Source: Onchocerca lupi
Lineage: Eukaryota; Nematoda; Chromadorea; Rhabditida; Onchocercidae
Assembly: GCA_028564675.1 (NCBI GenBank)
Contig: JAOVVO010000393.1
Coordinates: 1 to 64,000, forward strand
Length of the DNA stretch: 64,000 nucleotides
Direction: 5' to 3'
Shown here: positions 26,197 to 39,525 of the stretch, piece by piece
Layout: each line of letters begins with the position of its first letter
How positions within the stretch are numbered: the first letter of the stretch is position 1
Made by a program: the position numbers and the translations under genes
The notes under the pieces: model-generated
Databases searched by the model: none
What the model saw: only the letters and a program-made list of their open reading frames with translations
Told to the model about the DNA's origin: nothing

Positions 26197-29100
26197 ATGA
26201 CAGCAACGCCACATTTCCTGCTTGCAGCTATGACGAAATTACATCATACAACAACTGCCACAAATTTGCATCAGAATTCATCAATTTCATCAAAAGAGAT
26301 ATCACTATCACCTCCGATTCAGAATCAACAATCCAATTTATGCATACTAGAAAAACCGGTTATGCAGATGGAATCTTCTTCAGTGACCTGTCGATCATTA
26401 TCAAGACATGATAATTCAGTACCAATTGAAGTACCATCTCCAAATTGTCACATGACAATTAGTAATAGTTACAGCAATAGTAGTAATAGTCATATCGATG
26501 GTATCACTAGTGCTTATATTAACAATGTGAAACGACGACGGAAACCAGATGGTAATTTCTTTCTTTTTTTTTTTTTTTTTCATTCTCATTTTCATTTTGA
26601 AATCAATTAATTTGGAGACTGTTCATGCATTACGTTTTGTTCATTTTCTTAAGATTTCTAGGAAAAAAAAAAAAAAAAGAATATTTTCAAAGAAATTTTC
26701 GCGGATTTTTCAATTTGTTCATTTATTCATCTTTTGATTTATTTACTTGTCGATTTTCTAACTGTTATCCATCATGTTAGTGGTGAATTTATATGAAGCA
26801 TTCAGTAACATATGTTTATTGTTTAATTCTCGATTTGTCGATATATTGAGTACTTATTTACTTTAATAGCTTGTCATCGTAAGCAGATGTAAGTAAGCTA
26901 TATGCAAATAGATAAGCTAAGCTGACAGCTTATTTAAAGCTTAAATCTATCACGATTGTTTCAAAATTCATTTAATGCAAATAATAACGTATATTTATTG
27001 AATGCTGCATGATTTATGTCTTTATTGACAATTCATGGATTCGTTAACCGAAGTGCGACTCTTAAAAGATATAATGATAGCGTTGATGCTTACTTATTGG
27101 CAGTTTTCAGCACTGTGTTCATTTCTAGAAGTGCATATTGTCTAGGGTGAATTTAGTTGAAATGAAATCCGAGAACATTGTCCATTTATGTGTGCAATTC
27201 TTCAAATTTCTCGAAAATTCATTTTTATATTTTAAAAGAGATGATTTTTTTCTTTTTTTTTTTGATTCTTTATGTTCACATGTGATTTGTGAACTTTTTC
27301 AAATTCCTTGCTTTTCATTTCTTTGGGAGAAGCATTGTGGGAATGCAGTGATATATCTTTGTTATCTAATTGAGCTTTATAGCTGCGCATTTTTGTTTGT
27401 TGCTATCTGTTCTACGTTATCTAATTTCTATTACTTCTCTATCTCAGAATATTTATCTGAGAATGTCAATTAAATGAGAAAAAAAAAAATGGCAATATTG
27501 GCAGAGGCAGGTGTTAGGAACAGATATGATCCTTCTCGGATTTAATCTTTATCTATTGACAGAATATTTCGCACAAATGACTTACTATAGTCATTATCTT
27601 ATTTAGCTAAACTTCACCGAACTTTTCTATTATTTAAAGTTTCGATGAATGTCGAATGATTCATCGTTGCCTACTTAGGGAGATCAGAATTTCCATGTAT
27701 TTCATTTTAAACTAAATCGTTCTTTTTTTCATTCTCACTATGTTTCTCCTCAATTTTTTCTTCCTTTTTCTCTCCCTTTCTGTTCACATTTCGAATTTTT
27801 TCATTATCTAAAATAGTTGTTTTTTCAGATTATTGCAAACAATGGTTGATACTAATATAATCTTTCATTTCATAGCCAGTTGACGCCTATTATCAACTAA
27901 ACGAGGATATAGGTGACATGTGAATATGATACAATATTTTAACACTTAGGTGCACAAGATCCATTCATAATCTTAAGAAGTATCAAATTTCTTCCAAGAA
28001 TCTTTTCTCACTTACCTTAAATTTACCTAAAATTTTTTATTCTAAAAAATCACGTGAACATCGCCTGTCCCAAGATAAAGCTTCAATACGAAACATTAAA
28101 GGAGAAAAATCTGATGCAAACTTTTTACAAATAATTTGAAAATATTTACATCCAATATTTCCATCCATCCATTTATTCTTCTTTCAAATATTTGGAAAGT
28201 ATTGCAGGTTTTCATAATCTACCGTAATTTGTATCTGTGATGCAGTAGTAATTGCTTTTAAATAATTGTTTGAGGGAGGTAAAGGTATGGCATTGTTATC
28301 TTCAGGGGTATCTACATAGGCATCTTAGTGATGTGGAATGATAAGAGATGGTGTTGATAATTTACTGATATTTGACCGTAGTAATATGATTATTCTTTTC
28401 AAGCATTTATTTTATGAAGTTTTAATTGATGCTTAATTTCTCCATCTCTTATTTTGCACTGTTAACATCACTATTTTTAGTAGGACTAGACAATGAGAGT
28501 TACGAATGCTTAGTCTTTGCTACTTGGTACTGGATCACATCATATATTCGTTTGACTAAAAATTAATCATGTGATTTACTGTATGGATAGATATTTTCAG
28601 CAAGTGCTACCGGATAAGTTATTTTAAAGTCAATAATTTCAGATTGAGAAAAAATTTCATTTTCTTTAGATCTATAATTAAAATCAGAATATGCGTGAAA
28701 AATGAATTAATTTTCAGCAAAAAATATCGTCCATGTTGTCGAACAGGTCACTGAAGAACAAGAAGAAGATTCAGAAGGGAATGCGAGCAAATTTTCCGGC
28801 GATATTACCGAAACGACTGATATTATTTGCAAACCTTCAACTTCCGATTTGTCCCAAAACAAAACTTTATTAGATCGAGTACAGCAATCTTCAGCTACCA
28901 TTCCCATCCAGATCCATGCACCACTTCCATTTAGTGTGGAATCTTTAGCCACTTCTGCTTCAAATCATGTCGCAGTTGCTGCTGTGAGTTTGAATTGTTC
29001 GGAACGTGGGAGTACTCCGGAATCTCGTACTCCGCAATCACCGCTTTCTGTCGATTCTCAGTCCTCTCGCACACCCCGTGGGAAATCTCCTATTGTGCAG

Positions 29101-32100
29101 TTTTCATCGTTAGGTAGTGGAGAATTCCGAAGTCCACCGAAAATTCCACATTCACTGCCATCGTTTCCCACTGGATTGAAAAACCGAAATGGTATATTCA
29201 TTATTAAAGTTTGATTTTGTGATTCTAATATTTGAAACACCAAAGGATTTTGGTATTTTCTATAATTCTTTTAAATCACTGTCCAACTATTGACATAGTT
29301 TGATTAGTGGATCCATTAAATGGATTGCTTATAGCCTTTCAGGAGGCTCAGTTAGAATTTTATGCTGTGTGCAGTCGTGTATTCATTGGAAAGCATCTGC
29401 ACTGAGTAATCGGATTAGCTATAATAATTAAACTTCATGTAATGCAAATTATTGGTTTTGAAATAAAGCTTCACGCTTTTTAAGTTCCAGTTTTTTTCTT
29501 CTTTTTCTTTTTAATGTAGTTTTCGACTTAATTATTTCGAAAAACGCTGCTAGAAATGTACAACAAGCTTCATTTTCTTATGAGTTTAATGATACTCATA
29601 AATTACTCCCTTTTACAATGTTTCTAGCAAAATCTGATTTCAAGGGATAATCTAAAAATCATTGAGTAAAGAAATAAGTAGTTGATCTCCAAGTATCGCT
29701 GCTGGACTTGACATGTTTTTAGCCGCAATGAAGAATTGGTTTGTTACAGATGTCGAAAATAAATTTTGAACTCGATTAATTTTGTCTCATAGTTACAAAT
29801 TTAATTATTTATGTTTCTCACATTTTTTATTTGTTTTCTCTAAAAAGTGTCATTTGCAGAAGCTGGTAAGTTGACTTGTCCAACACCAGGTTGTGATGGA
29901 TCAGGCCATCAAACGGGCCTCTATACTCATCACAGAAGCCTTTCGGGTTGCCCAAGACGACCAGATAAATCGACAATACAGTGTGAGTCATTCGTCTCCG
30001 AAAACTTACTATTTTTCTCTTTTTTTCTTTTTACTTTTTTTTTTTTTTTTTTTTTAATATGAATTAGAAAAATCTCGCATTATTTCGGAATAAATGACTG
30101 GATAAGATGGGTGGTTACATGTATGAAGTGAGGATTTAGACTCTTTTTTTCCTCTTATTATTAAGATGAGAGAAAAATCTTGTTTTTTCAAATATAAATT
30201 TAAGTTTATTAAAAAGATCATTAAGTGATAAAAACGTCACTTGTCATTGTGTCATTGTTGACTCGATGGTTAGTAAACATCTCTACTTATTACGTAGCAG
30301 CAATTTGCTATTAATGTCGAGTATCTGTCCATATTTTTCCCTCATTCTTCCAGTACTGAATAAATTTCTATTTTATTTGAAGAGATTTTAAACAATTTAG
30401 CTGTTTTTAATATCGATTATTCATGAAATGCATTTTCTAATCGAGGAGAAAAAGAAGAGAAAGATTTTGGAATTTAAAAAGTAATGCAAAATTAGGCAAT
30501 TGCAAATCACAATTTATAAAATGAATTTTGTATGAAAATTGAAATGCTTGGATGTTAATTCCTCTGAATTTACTCTCTTCCTATCTATTGTATTTATTAT
30601 TAGCTAATTATCATCTCTTTTATTTGGAGGTGGACAGCTATTGACCTGATCCGTCGTCATACAAGATAATATCGGCAAATGCGCTTACATAAAGGCAGAC
30701 ACTTCCTTGATTATCCCATGCATGATCAATCGTCGTGAGTAGCAGATGGCCGGTCGTCAAGATCCTCTTTCCAATCTCAAATATCCTTTGTCAACCACTT
30801 AAGCTGCCTGACTTTCTTCTTGCTTCTGAAGTTCTGCTGATAAAATTTGTCACTCTTTTGGTATTTACTCGATGCCACTGGAAATTCGTATGAACTTAGT
30901 GATTTTATTATATTTTTTTTTCAGAGTTTTTTTCATCTTCATTCCTTCTGGAATCTCTATGTTTTTTTGTCATTCACAAGTACAAGTCTCTTATTAGCGT
31001 TTTCGGCATGGAAGTTCCCTCTGTTATCATCACAAATTGATCTTTCGAAGAAATTGTTAATTGTTAAGTGTTAAAGAGCCGTTAAAAATAATGAATTCTT
31101 TCTTGCGTTTCCTTTAGGGATGAGTGATGTTTAGTTTCCTGTGAGAGTTTTACCAAAAACTAAAGCTTGTTCCATAGGTTCTCTTTTTGCTACTTAAAAA
31201 TTCATTTGAAATATGTTCTTCTCTTATTAAGTCAATAATTCTTTCGGAAGAGCAATAAAAAATATGCCACATTCCATTGGAATATTGCACATATATGAAA
31301 TTTTGTTTTCATGTCTAAAGCCTCTACTCTTTGAGTATCATTGATTATCCACTAATATTTCACTACATTTGATCGTTTCATTGAAATTTCATCAATAAAT
31401 CAATGGATTGATTGTCGGCATGTTTTGAAACTACTCTTCTAACCTCATACATATTACAGTGGTACTTTTATTATCCATTTCTTTGTTTTGCATATTTTTC
31501 TAACTCATTAAATTAAGCCGACAAAAGAAGGAAGACGAAAGAGAGGAAAGAGTGATGTTCCCATTCAGGAAATGATCAACCTATTTAGAGATAAAGCAAG
31601 AAGCTTTCTCCACCGTAGTGGGTACGGTATGATTAACTTTCATGTTGATCGGAGTGCTCGGACAGTAATGATTATCCAATTGATGTTTCGCTGATTATAG
31701 TGTGCAAGAAGTGAGTGACGCTGATCGGTCTTGATCACGACATGCCGCCTTTTGTTCCTTCCGTCATTTTCCTTTTCTCTCCTCAAATTTGTACTTTCCA
31801 TATGTCTTAATTTGAACTAATTTATTATCTCTCTTCTGCTTTTTCAAATACTCTCATGATGAAAGAATGCAAGTGACGACAGCTGGAAAAAAAAGGAAGT
31901 GATGCGGAAAGCTATTAATCGTGATCATTTTTAAATCAAATATCAATTTTCAATCCAAAATCTCATTGTAAATTGTTAAAATTTTTCAGTGTTAGCTTTA
32001 CAACAAGATACGGTGTTGCGCTGTACAACACCGGGCTGTACAGGTAAAGGCCATGTGAATAGTAATCGAACATCGCATAGAAGTTTATCTGGTTGTCCAA

Positions 32101-34021
32101 TTGCTTATCAGCAGAAATTAGCTCGAAAAGGTGGTTGATTCAAGTTCATTGCGGAACATAAAACATTCCAGTTCTTGCCGATAGATTTGATATTTTTTAA
32201 AATGAAATTCTAGCGTGAAGTTGAAGATTCTAGGGAACGAATTATGCCACAAAAAAACTGAAAAGGATGATAAAGATTAAATAAATCTTTAATATTAAAA
32301 AGTTATAAAATATGTGACCAAGTCAGCGCAGCATTTTCTTTGTTTACAGGCATGCGCCATATGTCTCATCAAGTGACCGTAACGACAACTTCAACATCCT
32401 CTGCTAGCGTGGATGTATCAATGGTTTTGCGGCCATCAGTTACTTCCACTCTCAGTAAATTCACGGCAACTACGGATGAAACTCCACTTGATTTAACACT
32501 TCGGAAATGCAGTCAAAATTTCGCAGAAAAAAGGTATCCCTGCAAATTTTGATTTATTAATTTATAGAATTTATCTTTGATTCCTATTAACTAACGTTAT
32601 TTTTTTATCTTCTTCTTGGTTAAATCATTTCTTGGATTCTAGCTGTCGCAATATTTGCAAATCTTTCGAAAGTTTGCAGTCTTTTCATGATATATTTTAT
32701 TTTTAAATCCGTATCCTTATTCTGATTCTGCTGGCTATAATTTTTTAATTAGGCAGTTTTTTGGAATTCCACTGACTTAACATTTTTGGTCTTTAAATTT
32801 TAGTAATGTATGCAAATTTCTTGCGTTTCTCTGTTAAATAGCATAATTGTATCAAGTTTCTTCTGCATGTTTTCAAAGTCATTAATGGATTGATCGTGTG
32901 CGCATGTAAGTTTATTCTGGATGTAGTGTATATTTAATTTGTGTTTTGGTTTATCCATGTCCTCTCTTTTACTCGGGAAACCCCCTGAGAATACTTCAGA
33001 ATAATTAGTGTTGGTATCTATATGTTGCATTGAAACAGTGGATTACTTGATATGAATTCTTTCTTTCGTATTATTCATGTCTGTGCAGATAATCTGTATT
33101 CAGTGCAGGAATAGACTTGTACACTTTTTTGATGGAATCATCTTGCATCTTATTCATACGCTTGTTTGTTGATTCGTTTACTCATTTGTAACCAACAATC
33201 ATAGTTGAGCTGTAATTAAAACCTACATCGAAACATTTCGATTGCATAAATATACCACTGAGAAAAAGTTTTGAGTTAAAAGAAAGATTTATTTCAGAAA
33301 TCAAGAAAATAGGGATAGTTCAAGGGTAAAAAGGTCAAGAATGGACGATGTTGGTCATTTATTAAGTCGGAATATTATCAGTGATGTTGCTTCTGCTTCT
33401 CCTACAGTAACTCCAATTTCAACAAGTATAATTTTCTTCTGATTACAAATTCGAGTTCAAAAATTATTTTGAAAAAAATGAGTCGTGTTTTGAAGGGAGA
33501 ATGACCGAGTAAAAGAAGAAATTCTATTCCTGTTTTTGTGATCTTTCCTTTGGGATTCAAGTGAATCTTTAGCTGTTATTACTCGTTAAAAATATGTGGA
33601 AATTTGCGAAGTTTAACTGAAAATTTCATAAGTGGATATATTCATCTGAAGATCTAATATCTCTTTCTCTAAATATTAATTTATTTCTTTGTTTCTATGC
33701 GAATTCATTTCTTCCATAGAACTGCTCAAGAATTTGTATAATATTTGGTTATTTCATCCTAAAAGTGTATCTTGGTAAAACTCTTCAGGTAGTAGCCCAT
33801 CAGCATACATACTGGGAAAGGAAATGAACTGGATGTTGGAAGAATCCGCATCATCGAAATGTTTTCGCAATGGTGGAGATGCTGCAGCAGTTGCGGCAGC
33901 AGCTGCTGCTGCCGCAACTGCTAGCGTAAATAACGGCAATGCGACAACGGGTTTTCAACTGGCGCGACTATTGTTAGCACAGCTGCAAGCTCAGCGTGAG
34001 GCTTCATCTATGTTATCCTGA
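26197..34021 (+). CDS. ztf-11: Myt1-family CCHHC zinc-finger transcription factor (ztf-11 type)
   Basis: Seven exons are fixed by phase: 26195-26551 (ATG at 26197), 28718-29191, 29860-29982, 31990-32130, 32350-32533, 33298-33425, 33789-34021, giving 545 aa. Two CCHHC fingers of the Myt1 type have exact C-x4-C-x4-H-x7-H-x5-C spacing: C283, C288, H293, H301, C307 and C329, C334, H339, H347, C353, each with the family HRSLSGCP signature. A basic KRRRKP run sits near residue 115 and a Ser/Pro-rich segment spans about 120-270. PLDLT at 410-414 resembles a CtBP-binding motif. The C-terminus has a poly-Ala stretch and a Leu/Gln helix (ARLLLAQLQAQRE) like the coiled coil of vertebrate Myt1. Family role: nuclear repressor of non-neuronal genes that fixes neuronal fate. 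Long introns (2.2 and 2.0 kb) fit a developmental regulator. An acceptor ends two bases before the ATG, so the leader is trans-spliced or comes from a farther exon. Confidence 0.92.
26552..28717. other. First long intron of the Myt1-family gene
   Basis: 2.17 kb of AT-rich intron with poly(A) and poly(T) runs. A 111-codon frame at 27138-27473 is T-rich and lacks any domain, so I treat it as chance. Confidence 0.7.
29983..31989. other. Intron between the two zinc-finger exons, with GC-richer islands
   Basis: 2.0-kb intron. Two patches, about 30620-30790 and 31530-31760, are clearly less AT-rich than the rest of the intron and have many stops in all frames, so they are unlikely to be exons. They are candidates for enhancers or noncoding RNA. 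Confidence 0.5.
33886..33922. repeat. 37-nt perfect hairpin inside the poly-Ala coding segment
   Basis: An 18-nt arm starting AGCAGTTGCGG is followed by one T and its exact reverse complement ending CCGCAACTGCT. It encodes part of the Ala run of the zinc-finger protein. Confidence 0.95.
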
Positions 34022-36351
34022 ATTAAAACGATCGTTTTGTTGACATTTTCCAGTCACTTTTACCATTACGCTACTAATTGGTATTAGTTTTATTGTTATA
34101 TGAGGCTAACTTATTACTCATTGATACTAAATTTAGCCAATTGTTAATTTCTTCTCAGTCGTATTTGTTTGTTTACTTCTCTCCTCAAAGCAGATGCTGT
34201 CATTACTTTTCATTACGAAGCGTTATTCCAAATTTGTACGGGAATATTCATTGCATAGGTGGATAAGAATTTTTGGATTCTTTGAATATTATGCATATTT
34301 GTCGAATTTTTCGGAAAATTAGAATTCGTCTTTTTTTTTTTTTTGAAATACTTGAAAATTTATATAGATTTCACTATTTTCGGGCTGAAATCGCTGTGAG
34401 GAAATTTAAGCATAGCTTTAGATGTGGTCATGAAATCCAAGTCTTCTCGGTGAATCATATAGATTGTAAGGGGCAATTTGGATTTTTTTTAGATTTGAAC
34501 AACGGCAGATGGTCGGATTAAGATGCTTTGCAGATGGAGAGTTATCTTCTGTTAGGATGGAGAATGCAAAAATTATTCTAGAGAAAACGATTACCGGTAG
34601 CTCTTCTGTTGAATGCTTTGACCGTTGTTCCGAATATAACGAAAATCTTCCTGGACCATGAAAGTTATCGGGATCACTCATAAAAATAATTTTAAGAGAT
34701 AACAAACAAACAAATATCTATTTTATTCATAATTATGCAACGCCTTTTTTATATGTATTAAATTCCAGAGATCTCGCAGATTCCATTCTATAGATTTCCT
34801 GCCTTTGTCGAATAGCTTGATACAATAGTTACAATACTGATTTTTTTCTTGAAAGATTTTCAGTGTAGCAATACTATTGATTCATGAAGATAATACTGAA
34901 ATTCATTTTTGTTGTGGTCTTTATCGTACAGGTTTCAGTTACCTTTCCAGTCGACTTTTGTCTTCCACATTTCTATGCCATCAAATAGTTCAGTGAATGA
35001 ATGTTTCTATATATGCCTAAGAAAAAGCTTCCGATATTTTTCGCTTTTTTATTAGGCCATAATTTCAAGCAGACAATTGGATTTCGTGTGAGATATATAT
35101 GGATTTGATGGCGACGACCAGTATGATGTCTATTTGATGGATTTAGAAGAGGGGTTGACATATTCTTTACATTTGTAATCTATCTGTTCATTCTTTTCCT
35201 TTTCCATCTTTTCCACCTTCTTTAACTATCCAATAATTTCTTTTCTTCTATTTCCATATTTTTATTCCAGGAAACAACGCATTTTCGATCATCCCCTCAA
35301 AAATATTTAAATTTTTTTCTTTTTTTTTTTCACATACGTGGTATCCTTACTGTATCTTTTCGATTTTTCATACTTTCTCTTCCACACTGTTATTGCATTT
35401 TTAATTTCATTTACATAAATAAAGCTTTTGTGAAGCTTTTTTTTTTTTTGGTTAAATTTGTTCATGAGAGAAATCTGTTTAGAGAAAAAATGTTGAAAAG
35501 AGTGAATAAGAAAGGCACAGATGAGATTGTCGCTATCTTCTAAAATAATATTTTCTTTGCTCTTTCTCATTTTTCATCTTCTCTTTTTGTTCATCGACCA
35601 TTGAAACGAATATCCCATTTTGTTTCACTCTCGTTTTTTTTTTTTTTTTTTTTTTTTTTGCACTCACTTTCTTCTCACTTCATTTTTCTTCTTAACAAAG
35701 GAAATGAAAATGAAGAATTAAACTACTTGTTTTGATGAGAAAAAAGAGAATGTAAGATGAAAATTAAATTTGTTGAAGTGCATCTTACCGTATCTAAATA
35801 TAACCAACACTTTAGTTTTTAAATTGATCAGTTTCTCAGCTTATCAAATCACTGAAGTTTCCTTTGACATGTTCGACTCTTAAGTTTTGGAGAACTTAAT
35901 ATGCGCAGTTTTCTTCGTAAATGGATACTGAGTGTGTTATTACTTTGATTAATGGCAATGATTAAAATTAAGTTTTTCATGCTATGAGTACGGTAAGTGA
36001 AGTTTGTGAAATATATTTTGAATGTCTGTGACCAATCGTTGAGTGTAGAAATATAGATGCAGAGTGGAAGACGAAAGGCTTCGAAGAATTGGAGAAAGGA
36101 AGAGGAATTTGTGCTTTTTCACTAATTCATTTCAGCTAAACTTCCAGCGAACATTCATTCCATTTTCAAACTTTGAGGAAAAGTATACTGTGGGCAGTCT
36201 ATTCATGTCTTTTTTTTTTTTTTTTTCTTGGAGATTCGGAATTTAATAAATACTTAAACTCAATGAATGAATATTATTGGAAGTATTAACGAATTTGATT
36301 CGGTTCATTTAGTACTTTGGCTCCTTTGTTTTCTTGATTTTTCAATTTCTC

Positions 36352-36352
<1 letters not shown>

Positions 36353-36399
<47 letters not shown>
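36353..36399. repeat. poly(T) tract of 47
   Basis: Uninterrupted T run, equal in length to the one at the start of the window. Confidence 0.95.
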
Positions 36400-36400
<1 letters not shown>

Positions 36401-36571
36401 ATCGCTCTTTTAACCTGGAAAGCTTTTACAAAGAATCTGCAACAATGTCTTCTTGTTCACTTTCACTGTTATCGCATTATCATAGGATAATTATCTCATC
36501 AATGATTATATCTCTTCCAGTTTTGAATATTCTTTTCAACTCATAGAAATCATAGTTTGTAATGTTCTTTT

Positions 36572-36592
36572 TATATATATATATATATATAA
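36572..36592. repeat. (TA)n microsatellite
   Basis: Ten or so TA units. Confidence 0.9.
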
Positions 36593-37455
36593 AACATATC
36601 ACTTTCAAATGTCTTATACTGATGCACAGGGGTGCTTTATTTTTCCTTTGAAATTTTTCATTTTTTAGGCGAACTATTTTACCAAATTTTCATCTCTTGA
36701 TCGTATTGCAATGTGTACAGCATTTTCATTTTGCTTTTTACAAACACTTTTTGTTGTTCCATTTTTTTTTTTCTTTTGAACAAAATTTTTTCCTTACATA
36801 TGTTTCTTGATTGCAAAATGCGTGAAATATAGTATTTCATATCAATTTCGTTGTTTATTCTTCCAATTTGATTTATGAATGAAAGTTTTTTAATAAAATT
36901 ACGTGCAAAGATGATTTGTCTGTTGTGAATCGAAAATTAAATTGACATCTGGAAGATTGGTAAGCATATTCATGATTACAATCATGAATGTCTTAATATT
37001 AACAAATAACTCAGCAAATCTCAATGTTAAAAGTCTTTTCTGGATGTTAAAATTATTAAGAAAATAAATAACACATGATATCAATACAACATATTTGGAA
37101 TGAAATAAAGTTGTTCTCAATGCTTTGCATTGTGACAAGTATTGGTGACATAAAACTTAATTATTGGCTCGTTGGAAAGAGGAAGAGTATGGCTTTCCAT
37201 ATATATACATATTAGTGTTTGCTTGGAGGTCGTTGGGTCGTCGTGGTCGTCGTTGTCGTCGTATCCAAAGATTGAATTAAACCGCTTCACAGCTGTTACC
37301 ATATTGGGAGAAAGGCAAGAGAGGGTAAAGTTATTACTAATTTTTCACTCAGAATGAATTCATTATAAATGGTCCAATAATGGATAATAGTAGTAATCTC
37401 GAAATACTTGCAAAAATTCCCAAAAAAAAAAAGAGAAAAAAAAAAGATACTACTT

Positions 37456-37486
<31 letters not shown>

Positions 37487-38097
37487 TAGCTTGCTGTAAA
37501 AAAGATGGAAAATATTTGATGAAATGAATTATGCCGGATGTTGATACAAAAAGAAATTGATCGTTGAATGAATTAAAATTTGAAACAAATGAGGAATTAA
37601 TGAAGAAGTTTGAAATTTGGATGGCAACAAAACAAAGGAATGATCAAAAAAAAAATGAATGAATTAAAAAATTGAAATTTAAATGAAGAATTAATTAAAG
37701 GATTTTCACAAAGATGATTATGCTTAGAGTTAACAAAGAAGTTGAATTTAATTGAAAAAGAATAATAATATATAGATTGATTGATTAGGAATACTGTCGA
37801 AGTCTTTTTGTTCATCTTTTAGATGGCAGTAAATTTGCATATATTCATCGCTAAACTAATCATTTATTCGTCCTCTTTTTAGTGCGAATTGATGACTTCT
37901 AAATTGCGATCTCTTCAATCAAAATGCGACAGACTTTTTGATGAATAAAAACAAATAAAAAATAATTTTGGGATTTTTTTTTTCTTTTTCTATTGTTGTC
38001 AAACATGAAAATTTCAAGAAATGATGAGTAATAATAGTAATAGTTTGTTATAGTAAGCACCTGGTACATACAATGTTGTTGAGGACATTATAACATC

Positions 38098-38141
38098 GAC
38101 CGACCGACCGACCAACCGATCGACCGGCCGACCGGTCGGCC
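38098..38141. repeat. (CGAC)n run ending in a 16-bp GC-rich palindrome
   Basis: CGAC tetranucleotides lead into GGCCGACCGGTCGGCC (38126-38141), a perfect palindrome, in otherwise very AT-rich DNA. Confidence 0.95.
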
Positions 38142-39493
38142 ATCTGCCCTTTTTTTGATTGAACTGTTTCCTCGCAACCAAATTCTCTCGAAAATAACAC
38201 ACTAAAATGAGTTTTTCTTCTTTTTTTTTTTTTTTCAATCTCAACAACAGGGATAATAATTTACCGATTGAATTGAAATTCATGCACAGTTTCAATTCAT
38301 TTTAAATTAATTTGCCATTTAAAATTAATTCACTAAATTACGGAAAATGACATTATTTTATTTGATGAGCAAGAAACAACAATATGTATAGGCAATAGAC
38401 GGGAGAATAATAATTTTATAATTCATTGTGAAAATAGAATTAATTGGCTTTTGAGAAAATTGAATGTCAAATATTTTCTGAAATTACGGACGTGACATTT
38501 TCTTTCTTTTTTCCTTCCTTGCATTATCGCAAATTTTGCGAAAGGAGAAATACTTCTGAAAATATCATCACATGCTTCTTACCTGGAAAATATGTAATTA
38601 GAAGTAAGTTATAGTTGATGAAAGTGCATATATCAAATGTGTGGATGATTGGAAATGATCAAAATGTCAAATGTCACGCGAGATATTTTGCGAAAATGAT
38701 TGAAATGACCGTAATCGATGGATCGGAAAGAAGGAATGGATTATCAAATGAATTGAATTGAAAGAATTAATTGTACGAATTATTATTCTCAATTGTATGA
38801 TGTAAACTTTCGTGATTGAAGATTGTTTGATGCATTTCCAAATTATTACTTACTTTTCTACTCGACCAATATTTATCATTCAAATATCTCATTCAAATTT
38901 CTGTTAACAACATTTTTATCTTGAAAATATTTGCTTTAGGAAAGTGTAAAAAATTGAAATTATTACTTTGATAGATTAATCTTCAGCTTTAGGCTTTTCA
39001 CTTTCCAATAAAGTTTTACCATGCTAGTTATTTAATGGGGATTGAAAACGTTCAAGACTTTGATGAAAGTGTTTTTAGGAGAAGTTAATTAGCAAAAGGA
39101 AAAATATGGAAATGAAAAATTTTGTAAAGTATTTTTTTAGTGATTACAAAAAATTTCAATCGAAAATTGTAAATTCCAAATGATTTGTTGCAAAAAAAAA
39201 AAAAAAAAAAAAAAAATATGATCATATTTTTGAAAAACAATTATCATATGCAAAGTTTATAACTTTTTCCCTAATTAATTGGATAATTGATTAATCTTTC
39301 GTCGCTATTAAAATAAAAGCTGTAATATAGCCATAAGATTATCATTTAATTAATTTAATCCATATTTTTTATTATTTAAAAATATTATTTAAAAATAATA
39401 TTTATTATTTAAAAAAATTGAACTCAAAAAAATTGAAAAATAAATTTCAAAACAAAACAAAAAAAAAAAAAAATAAAAAAAAAATTTAAAAAC

Positions 39494-39525
<32 letters not shown>

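Noticed and set aside
27138..27473. 111-codon plus-strand frame in the first zinc-finger intron
   Set aside because: T-rich, hydrophobic, no motif; consistent with chance in AT-rich intron.
34418..34705. 95-codon minus-strand frame downstream of the zinc-finger gene
   Set aside because: Mixed composition is mildly suggestive, but it is antisense to the likely 3' UTR and has no acceptor, partner exon or recognisable domain.
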